From: Petralouisia muris
GTDB taxonomy: Bacteria; Bacillota; Clostridia; Lachnospirales; Lachnospiraceae
Length of the DNA stretch: 64,000 nt
NCBI RefSeq assembly: GCF_004793545.1
Contig: NZ_SRYA01000012.1
Coordinates: 1-64,000 of the forward strand
Direction of reading: 5' to 3'
Below are positions 34,642-44,167 of the stretch, piece after piece. Position 1 is the first letter of the stretch; every line of letters starts with the position of its first letter. Both the position numbers and the translations under genes were made by a program. The notes under the pieces were generated by a model. It was not told where the DNA came from. It worked only from the letters and a program-made list of their open reading frames with translations, and made no database searches.

Positions 34642-35946
34642 TTAGAACAATCCTTCCATCATACTTATAATTTCTTCGAAGGAAAACTTATCATGGGTCT
34701 CCTGCAGCAGAAATTCATTTACTGCATCAATCTTTTCTATGGCATAATCTATATTCTTATTAGAGCCGGATTTATAAGCGCCAATATTAATCAAATCCTC
34801 TGCTTCCTGATAAGTTGCCATTACATTTTTCAATTTCCCCGCTGCTTCTTTGTGGCTGCTGTCTGCAATCGAACTCATAACACGGGAAATACTCTGCAGC
34901 ACGTCAATGGCCGGATAATGATTCTTATGGGCCAGTCTCCGGTCCAGCATAATATGTCCATCCAGAATACTTCTTGCAGTATCCGTAATCGGCTCGTTAA
35001 AGTCATCTCCGTCTACCAAAACGGTATACAGTCCAGTAATGGAGCCTTTATCTGAATTGCCTGCCCGCTCTAAAAGCTTTGGCATCTCAGAATACACGCT
35101 GGGCGGATACCCTCTGGTTACTGGCGGTTCTCCAGAAGCAAGGCCGATTTCCCTCTGAGCCATGGAAAAACGTGTCAGGGAATCCATCATCAGCAATACA
35201 TCCTTGCCCTGATCCCTGAAATACTCTGCAATGGCAGTGGCAGTCTTGGCTGCATTCCTTCGAAGGAGCGCCGGCCTGTCAGAAGTAGCTACAATCACAA
35301 CGGATCTGCGCATTCCTTCTTCTCCCATATCCCTCTCGATAAATTCTCTGACTTCCCTGCCTCGCTCTCCAATCAGTGCAATCACATTGATATCTGCCTT
35401 CGTATTTCTTGCAAACATGCCAAGCAGCGTACTCTTTCCAACGCCAGAACCGGCAAAAATACCAATTCTCTGTCCCTTTCCCACTGTAATCAGACCATCT
35501 ACCGCTTTCACTCCCAGAGGAAGCACTTCGCTGATAATTACTCTTTCCATGGGATCTGGCGGCGGCGCATCTACCGGATATTCCTCCCGCAAAGTCAGTT
35601 CTTCGATATCTGTAGGCCTTCCCATACCGTCCAGTGTATGGCCCAGCATCTCATCTCCTACACAAACAGACAAAGGATGTCCCGTATTTTCTACGATACA
35701 TCCTACGCCCAATCCCTCTACGCTCTCATAAGGCATCAGAAGCAGTCTCTTATCCCGGAAACCAACTACTTCCGCCATAATTGAAATATTCCTGTTCTTA
35801 TCAATAATGATCCTGCACAAGTCATTCAGTTTGGCATTTGGTCCCACAGACTCAATCGTAAGTCCTACAATTTTTACCACTTTCCCCAGGTGTCTGTAAT
35901 AATTCCTGTCTGCTAATTGATAATACTTATCCAAATTATATGTCAC
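34642..35946 (-). CDS. fliI: Flagellum-specific ATPase FliI
   Basis: A 434-residue ATPase of the F1-beta type. The Walker A AGSGVGKST is near residue 165, followed by LIGERGREVREFIE and LLMMDSLTRFSMAQREIGL. It powers export initiation and is held by FliH. The start is a GTG at 35946 with GAGGAAG 7-8 bases upstream. Confidence 0.96.
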   Translation of the reverse strand: MTYNLDKYYQLADRNYYRHLGKVVKIVGLTIESVGPNAKLNDLCRIIIDKNRNISIMAEVVGFRDKRLLLMPYESVEGLGVGCIVENTGHPLSVCVGDEMLGHTLDGMGRPTDIEELTLREEYPVDAPPPDPMERVIISEVLPLGVKAVDGLITVGKGQRIGIFAGSGVGKSTLLGMFARNTKADINVIALIGERGREVREFIERDMGEEGMRRSVVIVATSDRPALLRRNAAKTATAIAEYFRDQGKDVLLMMDSLTRFSMAQREIGLASGEPPVTRGYPPSVYSEMPKLLERAGNSDKGSITGLYTVLVDGDDFNEPITDTARSILDGHIMLDRRLAHKNHYPAIDVLQSISRVMSSIADSSHKEAAGKLKNVMATYQEAEDLINIGAYKSGSNKNIDYAIEKIDAVNEFLLQETHDKFSFEEIISMMEGLF

Positions 35947-35958
35947 AATATCGCTTCC

Positions 35959-36783
35959 TCACAAACTTAATGACCGCAGTGCTTTTATCAGATTATCGAG
36001 CTGGACGTCTGATCCACAGTCAAATACGCCGGAATCCGTCTCAATCATACATTGTCTCTCCTTCAAGCTTGCATCTGCCATAATCTCCACATGTACGGCG
36101 TCTCCAACCCGTTCTGTAATCTCATTCTTATGATTTTCCATAAACTCATAATCTTTCAAACTCACCCTTACCTGGAAATCTTTTGTGCCTTCCGTGTTTA
36201 AAATTGTCTGCTGTATCAGATAAATCAAAATCTCTTTCTTATCGTCAAACTGTACGTGAAATACTTTTTCAAACACGTCTGCAACAATATTTACCAGATA
36301 CGGCTCCAATTCTTCTATTTTCTGCCGGTATTCTTCTTCTATCCGACGCTGCTCTTCCTCCATTTGGCTTCTCTTGACAGCAAGTTCTGCTTCAGCCTTG
36401 TCATTTCCTTCCTGAAGGCCGCTGCCATAGCCGCTTTCATAGCCGCTTTCCTCCGCCTGTTTCCGAATGGAAACCGCCTGTTCATTGGCCTGGGCAAGAA
36501 CTGCCTCCGCTCGGCTGCGGGCTTCGGCAAGAATTTCTTCCGCTTCCTGTCTGGCATTTTCCAACAGTTCCTCAGGACTAACCTCTTCTTCCTTGGGAAC
36601 TGCATCCACCAATTCCATCGGCAGCCCTTCCACAAAACCATCCGCTGACTGCTGTTCCATCAGCTTCTGGGCCATCTCCCGTCTCAATTCCTGCATCCGT
36701 TCTTCCACCCGGGCATTGGAATTGATAATCCTTGCATTGTTATTATTGGCAACGATATGCCGCTGCTTATACAAATTAGACAA
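35959..36783 (-). CDS. fliH: Flagellar assembly protein FliH
   Basis: A protein of about 274 residues; long coiled coil (60-160) with many Glu, Arg and Gln, then a FliH/V-ATPase-E-like C-domain. It regulates FliI and links it to the C-ring. A TTG at 36783, 10 bases after GGAGG and overlapping the fliG stop by 8 bases, is chosen; a GTG at 36795 sits too close to the same site. Confidence 0.88.
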   Translation of the reverse strand: MSNLYKQRHIVANNNNARIINSNARVEERMQELRREMAQKLMEQQSADGFVEGLPMELVDAVPKEEEVSPEELLENARQEAEEILAEARSRAEAVLAQANEQAVSIRKQAEESGYESGYGSGLQEGNDKAEAELAVKRSQMEEEQRRIEEEYRQKIEELEPYLVNIVADVFEKVFHVQFDDKKEILIYLIQQTILNTEGTKDFQVRVSLKDYEFMENHKNEITERVGDAVHVEIMADASLKERQCMIETDSGVFDCGSDVQLDNLIKALRSLSL

Positions 36784-37786
36784 CGATCTCGTCACCTCCG
36801 CCTCTGGAGATTACAATCTCTGCTGAATCCTCCAGTTTACGTATAATACCTACAATCTTCTGCTGTGCTTCTTCCACATCTTTCATACGCACCGGCCCCA
36901 TAAATTCCATATCTTCCTTAATCATGGTTGCCAGACGTTTGGACATATTCTTAAAGATTACATTCTGTACATCTTCATTGGCCGCTTTCAGGGCGATACC
37001 CAAATCATTATTATCCACATCCCGAAGCACACGCTGAATCGCACGATCGTCCAGGAGAAGAATATCCTCGAATACGAACATCTTCTTACGGATTTCATCT
37101 GCCAATTCTGGTTCTTCAATTTCAAGAGTTTCCATAATATGCTTCTCTGTGGACCGGTCTACGGTATTCAAAATAGAAACAATCGCATCCACACCGCCAA
37201 CAATTGTATAATCCTGATTTACTAAAGTAGAAAGTTTTCGTTCCAACACACGCTCCACTTCCTTAATTACATCTGGTGAAGTCCTATCCATCAAAGCAAT
37301 ACGCTTTGCAACATCCGCTTGTTTCTCCGGAACCAGAGAACCGATAATCATGGCTGACTGCCCCGCAGACAAATATGATAAAATCATAGCGATTGTCTGG
37401 GGATGTTCATCCTGGATAAAGTTCAATAACTGAGCCGGATCTGTCTTACGCACAAACTCAAAGGGACGTACCTGAAGAGAAGCAGTAAGCTTGGAAATAA
37501 CTCCCTGCGCCTTTTCCTCTCCCAATGCCTTTTCCAACAATTCCTTCGCATAACCGATACCGCCTTCTGCAATATACTGCTGTGCCAGACAAACCTGATA
37601 AAATTCATTTAATACATCTTCCTTTGTCTGGGGAGATATGCTTCTGGTATTGGCAATTTCCAGAGTCAGTTCTTCAATTTCTTCTTCTTTCAGATGTTTG
37701 AATATAGAAGCTGATTTTTCCGGTCCCAGCGCAATCAACAATATTGCCGCCTTCTGGACGCCATTGTATTCTTCTGAATTTGCCAT
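36776..37786 (-). CDS. fliG: Flagellar motor switch protein FliG
   Basis: A 336-residue rotor protein. The three armadillo-like domains are visible: the N-domain with YNGVQKAAILLIALG, the middle domain with the EHPQTIAMILSYL motif, and the C-domain with VFEDILLLDDRAIQRVLRD that meets the stator. It is 4 bases after fliF. Confidence 0.96.
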   Translation of the reverse strand: MANSEEYNGVQKAAILLIALGPEKSASIFKHLKEEEIEELTLEIANTRSISPQTKEDVLNEFYQVCLAQQYIAEGGIGYAKELLEKALGEEKAQGVISKLTASLQVRPFEFVRKTDPAQLLNFIQDEHPQTIAMILSYLSAGQSAMIIGSLVPEKQADVAKRIALMDRTSPDVIKEVERVLERKLSTLVNQDYTIVGGVDAIVSILNTVDRSTEKHIMETLEIEEPELADEIRKKMFVFEDILLLDDRAIQRVLRDVDNNDLGIALKAANEDVQNVIFKNMSKRLATMIKEDMEFMGPVRMKDVEEAQQKIVGIIRKLEDSAEIVISRGGGDEIVV

Positions 37787-37790
37787 AACT

Positions 37791-39401
37791 CTATTCCCAC
37801 TCCTCGTTCAGCCAGTTTCGCAGCAAAGAAGCCACTGCTTCTGGGTTTTCATCAACAAATTTCTCTATCAGGATACGTGTCTCTGACTTGTCAGAGAATC
37901 CGATATCCTCCAGGGAATCCTCTTCTGCTTCTTTGGTAGACGCCAGAAGCGACTCTACGGAAAGCTCCGGCTCCACTTCTGCAACCTGCTGTTCCCGCCT
38001 GGTGCTGCGAAATACTACATATCCCAGCATTGCCATAATAATCAGTGCAATTGCCACTGGCAGATAATCCATCACACCCCGGCCACTGTTGTCCGAATAC
38101 TCAAAAAACGGCACCTCGTATCCTACTACCATGACATTTTCTTCCGGAAATCCGGTGGCCCTTGCCACCATCTGCACAAAATCTTCATCCAGATCCATCC
38201 GTACACGTTCACGGTTTGCCGCTACAAATTCATCGAACGTCATATCATCCAACTGGCCGCTTGCCCGCAGAGCATCTTCATTATACACCTGGTACTGGCT
38301 GGCCACTACTGTAATAGAGGAATTCTCATAATTTACTTCCCCAATGCCGCCAGTGCTCTCCCGAATCAATTCATTGGTATTATACGTTTCATTTAATTCT
38401 TCTGTTGTCTGACTGGAAGCTGCTCCGTCTTCCAGCATATATCCGGTATCATCATCATTCGTATCCGTTCCCGGAACGCCTTCCACACCGCCAGTTGTCT
38501 CTGATGTGAATGTCCTCCTGCTGGACACCGGGCCATGTTCCTCTCCGTCTGGCGTAGAATATTCATGATTGGTTTCTTTGGTCTCTGTAAAACTTACATC
38601 CAGATTTAATCCCACGGAAACATTGTTAAAAACATTGGTTCCCATCATGATATCTTTGACCTGGCTTTTTACTGCGCTCTCGGCTTTAGTTTTATAGGAA
38701 AGCTGCGTATTGGCCGCTCCCATAGCTGTTGCGGAATCTCCGCCGGAAAACAGCATATTCCCAGAAGTATCCATAATTGAAATATCATCTGTTCCCTTAT
38801 TGCCGATTGCCGTTGCAATCCATCTTGCCAGTCCTGCCGCCGTATCTTCATCCATCTCTCCGGACAAAGACAAAGTAACTGCAGCATAGGAATCCTCCTG
38901 CAATGCCAGTACTGTTCCGTCATCCACCGGCATGCTCAAATTGACTGTTGCAGAATTCACACTGTCTAACTGCTGCAAATCCTCTTCTAACTGTTTCTCC
39001 AGGTATAACTGATAACGCTTGGTCTTATCTGCCTCTGTGGTACTGAAACCGCCTTCAAATACATTATTCAAATCATAGGAAGAAGCCGGAATTCCATTCT
39101 CTCCCAATAAAATCGAAGCATTCGCCCTATCTTGCGCTCTCACCTGAAAATCAAGCCCATCGTCCGAGACTTCAAAGTAAATGCCCTCTCCGTCCAACAA
39201 TTCTTTCACCTGGGCCGCTTCCTTCGTATCCACACAGCTTCTGATTGGCACCATCGTAGGCGTCGTCAATATCTTCGTGACAATAATCAGCCCTACGATT
39301 ACCGCAACTGCGATACTTGCAATCAAAGTTTTCTGTTTCACTGAAAACTTATTCCACCATTCGAGGACCCTCTGAGGAACCTCTCTAATTCTTTCCTGCA
39401 T
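37791..39401 (-). CDS. fliF: Flagellar MS-ring protein FliF
   Basis: A protein of about 536 residues with two membrane helices (about 25-46 and 435-455) around a periplasmic ring-building region, and a short C-terminal cytoplasmic tail (ILIEKFVDENPEAVASLLRNW) that binds FliG. The ATG at 39401 is chosen because GGTGGAGAG lies upstream; a GTG at 39413 is weaker. Confidence 0.95.
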   Translation of the reverse strand: MQERIREVPQRVLEWWNKFSVKQKTLIASIAVAVIVGLIIVTKILTTPTMVPIRSCVDTKEAAQVKELLDGEGIYFEVSDDGLDFQVRAQDRANASILLGENGIPASSYDLNNVFEGGFSTTEADKTKRYQLYLEKQLEEDLQQLDSVNSATVNLSMPVDDGTVLALQEDSYAAVTLSLSGEMDEDTAAGLARWIATAIGNKGTDDISIMDTSGNMLFSGGDSATAMGAANTQLSYKTKAESAVKSQVKDIMMGTNVFNNVSVGLNLDVSFTETKETNHEYSTPDGEEHGPVSSRRTFTSETTGGVEGVPGTDTNDDDTGYMLEDGAASSQTTEELNETYNTNELIRESTGGIGEVNYENSSITVVASQYQVYNEDALRASGQLDDMTFDEFVAANRERVRMDLDEDFVQMVARATGFPEENVMVVGYEVPFFEYSDNSGRGVMDYLPVAIALIIMAMLGYVVFRSTRREQQVAEVEPELSVESLLASTKEAEEDSLEDIGFSDKSETRILIEKFVDENPEAVASLLRNWLNEEWE

Positions 39402-39446
39402 GTGACTCTCCACCCATCCCGTTCATATGATATTCATTCGTTTCCA

Positions 39447-39758
39447 TTAAATCTGCATATTCATAATCTCTTTGTAGGCTTCAAGCATTTTATCTCTGAC
39501 TGTTGTGGTATAATTCAAAGTAATGTCTGCCTTTTCCTGCATTGCCGTCAAAGTATGGGTATTAGTCGCATACCCCAGCATAAACTGCATCTCTGCTTCT
39601 TCTAACTTGTTCTGTGCATCATTTGCTTCATTCACCATATCCATTGCCGACTGAAGCACACTTTCAAATCCTTTGTCCCCTACGGTAAGCTGTTCATTCT
39701 TCAGCGCCGCATTTTTTATGTACTCTGACCCTACACTGCTTAATACTGATATGTCCAT
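39447..39758 (-). CDS. fliE: Flagellar hook-basal body complex protein FliE
   Basis: A 103-residue rod-MS-ring junction protein. The family core, GFESVLQSAMDMVNEANDAQ and the VRDKMLEAYKEIMNMQI end, is present. AGGGAGG precedes the ATG. It lies between flgC and fliF. Confidence 0.93.
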   Translation of the reverse strand: MDISVLSSVGSEYIKNAALKNEQLTVGDKGFESVLQSAMDMVNEANDAQNKLEEAEMQFMLGYATNTHTLTAMQEKADITLNYTTTVRDKMLEAYKEIMNMQI

Positions 39759-39847
39759 AATTAAAAAGCCTCCCTGACCCTGTTTCTTATCTGCGGCTCA
39801 TAACCTCCTGTCCGCACAGCCAAACGGCTGGTTCAGCAAAACAAAAG

Positions 39848-40288
39848 TTACTTGCCAAGCTCCAATCCCTTTAATGCAATTGCCTTACTGGTCTCAAATG
39901 CAGTCAAATTCGCCTCATAAGACCGACTGGCGTCTATCATATTCGTCATTTCTGTTATAATATTTACATTCGGATATGACACATATCCATTCTCATCCGC
40001 ATCCGGATGGGACGGATCGTACTTCATTACATATTCACTTTCCGTATCCTCGGAAACTTTGGAAACCTTAACGCCGTTGCCCAAGTAAGCTTCCTGAGTA
40101 TTGCTTAACACTTTGCTGAAGGGCGTTACCTTCTTCTCCCGGAATGTTACAATCTTACGGGTATAAGGCGTTCCATCTTCTGTTCTTGTAGTCGTGACAT
40201 TTGCAACGTTCTCAGAAATCACATCCATACGGAAACGCTGCGCAGTCAATGCTGATGTATTAATATCAAATGACTGAAATAATGACAT
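39848..40288 (-). CDS. flgC: Flagellar basal-body rod protein FlgC
   Basis: A 146-residue proximal rod protein. The N-terminal SALTAQRFRMDVISENVANV and C-terminal helix (TAFETSKAIALKGLELGK) match the rod/hook family. GGGAGGAAAG precedes the ATG. Confidence 0.95.
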   Translation of the reverse strand: MSLFQSFDINTSALTAQRFRMDVISENVANVTTTRTEDGTPYTRKIVTFREKKVTPFSKVLSNTQEAYLGNGVKVSKVSEDTESEYVMKYDPSHPDADENGYVSYPNVNIITEMTNMIDASRSYEANLTAFETSKAIALKGLELGK

Positions 40289-40316
40289 ATTCTTTCCTCC
40301 CAGCTTCTATTTCGTT

Positions 40317-40715
40317 CTATTTAATAACACTCTTAATTCTCTGGAATTCTTTGGTCATACTGTCTATCAGCGCATTGTATTGAATCCTTGTAGATGCGAG
40401 TTCCGCATACTCCTGTTCTGGATCTACGCTGTTGCCATCCAAACGATAGGAATAATTCTCAATATCGGTATAAATCTCCGCATCCAGATGATCCATATGG
40501 CCTTTGTTGATATCGCTGACTTTCTCATCCAGTGAAACATACTTCATCTTTCCAAGTTCCCGTTGGAGCAGCCCTTCAAAATTCACATCCTGCCGCTTAT
40601 ACCCTGGCGTGTCTCCGTTGGAAATATTCTGACTGATGGCAGTTTCCCGCAGCCAGGCTGCGTCCGCCGCTTTCCCCATGATATCAATATAATCATAAAT
40701 ACCGCTGCTTATCAT
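40317..40715 (-). CDS. flgB: Flagellar basal-body rod protein FlgB
   Basis: A protein of about 132 residues, first gene of the fla/che operon. It has AAWLRETAISQNISNGDTPGY, the rod-family N-motif, and a C-terminal helix. The start at 40715 has GGAGG about 8 bases upstream; the frame extends 18 codons more without a site. The start lies about 68 bases after the predicted promoter start. Confidence 0.93.
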   Translation of the reverse strand: MISSGIYDYIDIMGKAADAAWLRETAISQNISNGDTPGYKRQDVNFEGLLQRELGKMKYVSLDEKVSDINKGHMDHLDAEIYTDIENYSYRLDGNSVDPEQEYAELASTRIQYNALIDSMTKEFQRIKSVIK

Positions 40716-40789
40716 CTCCGCAAACCTCCTTTCGCTTTTCAGTGCTTTCTTCCTATTACATGCTTTCATTAAAAATTCTATTCTACTAT

Positions 40790-40817
40790 ATTATAAATTA
40801 TCCTAATAATAATGCAA
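40790..40817 (-). promoter_or_regulatory. Sigma-A promoter of the fla/che operon
   Basis: On the minus strand TTGCAT (40812-40817) and TATAAT (40790-40795) are 16 bases apart, upstream of flgB. The rest of the 418-base AT-rich spacer between flgB and codY shows no gene. No sigma-D consensus (TAAA...CCGATA) was seen here. Confidence 0.65.
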
Positions 40818-41133
40818 GCATTTTTTGTAGTTTTCCTGTAATTTTTACCTTATCTTGTGTTCTGCTGTCGATATATCTACCATTTCTTCCAATTTTCGAC
40901 TATTTTTCAATATTATTTGGTTCTTTTTTTATCCTTCTTTCCTATTAATATACTTTTAATATACATTTTCTATTTTTCATGGTTCTCCGGCTGCTGCATC
41001 CTCTTTTACAACCATGCCCTGATCTGTAAAAAATTCTCCTCCAGAACCTGCTGCTCTCTTCTCCTTTCTGCACGCAAAAAGGATCTATAGCCATTCCTAC
41101 AAATCCCTTTTGTACTCAAATAACCAAATCCGT

Positions 41134-41922
41134 TTAGTTATGTTTCATATTCTCTTTTTTAATCTTATCCAATTCGTCAAATACCACGTCATTCAATACT
41201 TTTATGTAAGTGCCCTTCATCCCTGAAGAGCGGGATTCTATCACCCCTGCACTTTCAAATTTCCTCAATGCATTGACAATAACGCTTCTGGTAATTCCTA
41301 CCCTGTCTGCGATTTTACTTGCCACCAGAATGCCTTCCTTGCCTTCCATTTCGTCAAAAATATGTGTAATCGCTTCCAGTTCTGAAAAAGAAAGTGTACC
41401 GATTGCAGATTTGACAATCTGTACCTTCCGATTCTCTTCTGCGCTTTCCTCATTCACAGAACGCATCATCTCAAGGCCTACCACGGTTGTTCCGTATTCA
41501 CTTAAGATAATATCATCAATATCATACTGCTGTTCCAGCCGATATACAAACAGAGTTCCCAGCCTCTCCCCTGCAATATCTATGGGAGTAATAATCGCCC
41601 GGTATCTGCGCACATCCTCTGAAACAAATCCAAGTGTTTCTAAATTGACATTCTCTTTAGTGGACAGAATGCCCAGCAAACGCTCATTCAACAGCGGATC
41701 AATAAACCCTCCCACTTCGTCTGCAATCAATTCTTTGATTTCTTCCGTTCCCTCGCTGCGGCTGGTTCCAAGTACCTTTCCTTTTTTACTGATGACAAGG
41801 ATATTGGAATCCAGAATCTCTGTTAAAACTTCACAAATATCACTAAAGATTACTTTCGAGGAATTATTGTTATGCAGCAATTTATTGATTTTTCTTGTCT
41901 TATCTAACAACTGGACACCCAT
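41134..41922 (-). CDS. codY: GTP-sensing transcriptional repressor CodY
   Basis: A 262-residue global regulator that senses branched-chain amino acids and, in some species, GTP. The N-terminal GAF domain (about 1-155) leads through a linker to a winged helix-turn-helix (ASKIADRVGITRSVIVNALRKFESAGVIES, about 205-235). CodY represses motility genes in B. subtilis, and its gene directly precedes flgB here as there. GGGAGGAG precedes the ATG. Confidence 0.96.
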   Translation of the reverse strand: MGVQLLDKTRKINKLLHNNNSSKVIFSDICEVLTEILDSNILVISKKGKVLGTSRSEGTEEIKELIADEVGGFIDPLLNERLLGILSTKENVNLETLGFVSEDVRRYRAIITPIDIAGERLGTLFVYRLEQQYDIDDIILSEYGTTVVGLEMMRSVNEESAEENRKVQIVKSAIGTLSFSELEAITHIFDEMEGKEGILVASKIADRVGITRSVIVNALRKFESAGVIESRSSGMKGTYIKVLNDVVFDELDKIKKENMKHN

Positions 41923-41969
41923 AAAACTCCTCCCATGTTAAAGTCTGTACACCTGTTGTATTATTTTGA

Positions 41970-41998
41970 ATTCTACCATGGTTTCCGACAAATTTCAA
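41970..41998 (-). promoter_or_regulatory. Sigma-A promoter of codY
   Basis: TTGAAA (41993-41998) and TAGAAT (41970-41975) are 17 bases apart on the minus strand. They lie in the 137-base topA-codY spacer, so codY is not only read through from topA. Confidence 0.65.
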
Positions 41999-41999
41999 T

Positions 42000-42014
42000 A
42001 AGTTTCTGACATTT
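42000..42014 (-). promoter_or_regulatory. Candidate CodY box upstream of codY
   Basis: The minus-strand sequence AAATGTCAGAAACTT differs from the CodY consensus AATTTTCWGAAAATT at three of fifteen positions. It lies directly upstream of the -35 box, a place consistent with autoregulation. Three-mismatch matches are common in AT-rich DNA, so confidence is modest. Confidence 0.35.
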
Positions 42015-42059
42015 TTCACATTTTCTTTGGCAGCATCTCATATTTTCTAACTATTTTTA

Positions 42060-44144
42060 TCACTGATTCTGCTCTTCTTTTTGTTTCTCTTTTACAAATC
42101 CGCACTGTTTTTCTGCGCAGACCAGCTTATTGCCTTTTTCTACCATGTATCCGCCGCATTCCGGGCATTTCTCACTGGAAGGCTTCTGCCAGCACATAAA
42201 ATCACATTCCGGATTATCCTCGCAGCCATAATATTTTCTGCCCTTTTTCGTTTTCTTCAGGACGACTTCTTTTCCGCACTGAGGACAGGCCACGCCAATC
42301 TTCTCCAAATAGGGCTTGGTGTTGCGGCACTCAGGAAATCCCGGACACGCCAGGAATCTTCCGTGGGGACCGTATTTAATTACCATATTCCGGCCGCACA
42401 GATCACAGACCACATCTGTAACCTCGTCTTCTATCTGGATCTTTTCCAGATCTTTTTCGGCAGCCTGCACCGCTTCCTCAAGATCCGGATAGAAATTGCT
42501 GATCACAGCTTTCCATTCCACACTCCCCTCTGCCACTTTATCCAACAGAGATTCCATATTGGCAGTAAAACGCTCATCCACAATCGTTGGAAAAGCTTCC
42601 AGCATAATGGAATTTACTGCTTCTCCCAGTTCTGTAATGTACAGATTCTTATTCTCTTTCACCACATATCTTCTCCCCAGCAGCGTAGTGATGGTAGGCG
42701 CATAGGTGCTGGGTCTTCCAATGCCCTGTTCTTCCAAGGCTTTTACCAGGGACGCTTCGGTAAAATGTGCCGGAGGCTGGGTAAAATGCTGCTTCTCCTC
42801 CAGCTCCTTTAACGTAAGCTTTGTATCCTTATCAATAGATTTCAACAGGACGTTATTTTCTCCCTTTTCATCCTCCTCACTGGTATAAACTGACATAAAC
42901 CCTTCAAAGGCAATTCGGGATGCAGACACATGAAACCGAAAGTCTCCTGCGCCAATCTGTATGGAGGTAGTTTCATATACTGCACTGCTCATACGGCTTG
43001 CTGTAAAACGTTTCCAAATCAATTGATACAGACGGAATTGATCTCTGCTTAAGGATTCTTTCATCATAACCGGAGTTCTTGTAATATCCGAAGGACGGAT
43101 TGCTTCGTGGGCGTCCTGAATCTTGCCGGCCCCTTTGCACTCCTGCCCGCTGTGAGCCACATATTTCTCACCGTAAGAGGTCTGGACATATTCTCTTGCC
43201 GCCTGATCCGCCTCTTCAGAAACCCGAACTGAATCGGTTCTCAGATAAGTAATAATACCAACAGTCCCCTGTCCCTTAATATCCACACCTTCATAGAGCT
43301 GCTGAGCCAGGCGCATGGTCTTTTGTGTGGAAAAATTCAGCGTCTTTGCCGCTTCCTGCTGCAGCGTACTGGTAGTAAAAGGCAGAGGCGCCTTTCTGGT
43401 GCGTTCCCCCTTTTTCACATCCAGCACCTGATACTGTTCCTGCTCCAGCTTCTTTAAAACCTCATCCATTTCTTCCCGGGAACCTATGGTCCGCTTTCCT
43501 TTTTCATCTCCATAGAATTTGGCCGTAAGAGCCTTCTTCTCCCCAGGAACAGCAAACTGCGCCTCCAGAGTCCAGTATTCCTCCGGAATAAAGGCATTGA
43601 TCTCCTCTTCTCTGTCGCAGATAATCCTTAAAGCCACGGACTGCACCCGGCCGGCGCTTAAGCCCCGCTTTACCTTTGCCCAGAGCAGAGGGCTGATCCG
43701 GTAACCCACCATCCGGTCCAGCATACGCCTTGCCTGCTGCGCATCCACCAGATTCATATCTATTTCCCTGGCCTGTTTCAAAGAGGTCTTCACTGCATTC
43801 TTAGTGATTTCATTAAAGCTAATCCGGTATACATGCTTATCCTCTAATTTCAGCGCTTTAGACAAATGCCAGGAAATGGCCTCCCCCTCCCGGTCAGGGT
43901 CCGTTGCCAGATATATTTTTTCCGCTTTCTTTACTTCCTTTCGAAGATTGGCAAGAATGTCCCCTTTTCCCCGGATGGTAATATATTTTGGTTCATAATC
44001 ATGTTCCACGTCAATTCCAAGCTGGCTTTTGGGTAAATCCCTCACATGTCCGTTGGAAGCCGCCACTTCATAATTCTTCCCAAGAAATTTTTTGATTGTT
44101 TTCACCTTTGCCGGTGATTCCACGATTACAAGATACTTTGCCAT
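42060..44144 (-). CDS. topA: DNA topoisomerase I
   Basis: A 694-residue type IA topoisomerase that relaxes negative supercoils. It has an N-terminal Toprim domain (VESPAKVKTIKKFLG, DPDREGEAISWHL), the active-site Tyr in GIITYLRTDSVRVS (near 300), and IGRPSTYAPTI. Three C-terminal Cys4 zinc fingers follow (CDLCGRNM, CPQCGKEV, CPECGGYM). It follows dprA by 23 bases. Confidence 0.97.
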   Translation of the reverse strand: MAKYLVIVESPAKVKTIKKFLGKNYEVAASNGHVRDLPKSQLGIDVEHDYEPKYITIRGKGDILANLRKEVKKAEKIYLATDPDREGEAISWHLSKALKLEDKHVYRISFNEITKNAVKTSLKQAREIDMNLVDAQQARRMLDRMVGYRISPLLWAKVKRGLSAGRVQSVALRIICDREEEINAFIPEEYWTLEAQFAVPGEKKALTAKFYGDEKGKRTIGSREEMDEVLKKLEQEQYQVLDVKKGERTRKAPLPFTTSTLQQEAAKTLNFSTQKTMRLAQQLYEGVDIKGQGTVGIITYLRTDSVRVSEEADQAAREYVQTSYGEKYVAHSGQECKGAGKIQDAHEAIRPSDITRTPVMMKESLSRDQFRLYQLIWKRFTASRMSSAVYETTSIQIGAGDFRFHVSASRIAFEGFMSVYTSEEDEKGENNVLLKSIDKDTKLTLKELEEKQHFTQPPAHFTEASLVKALEEQGIGRPSTYAPTITTLLGRRYVVKENKNLYITELGEAVNSIMLEAFPTIVDERFTANMESLLDKVAEGSVEWKAVISNFYPDLEEAVQAAEKDLEKIQIEDEVTDVVCDLCGRNMVIKYGPHGRFLACPGFPECRNTKPYLEKIGVACPQCGKEVVLKKTKKGRKYYGCEDNPECDFMCWQKPSSEKCPECGGYMVEKGNKLVCAEKQCGFVKEKQKEEQNQ

Positions 44145-44167
44145 GTGCCTGCTCCTTTAATTATCCT

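Noticed and set aside
41210-41941. 243-codon plus-strand frame
   Set aside because: Antisense to codY; serine-rich shadow composition and no ribosome site.
42081-42812. 243-codon plus-strand frame
   Set aside because: Antisense to the topA zinc-finger region.
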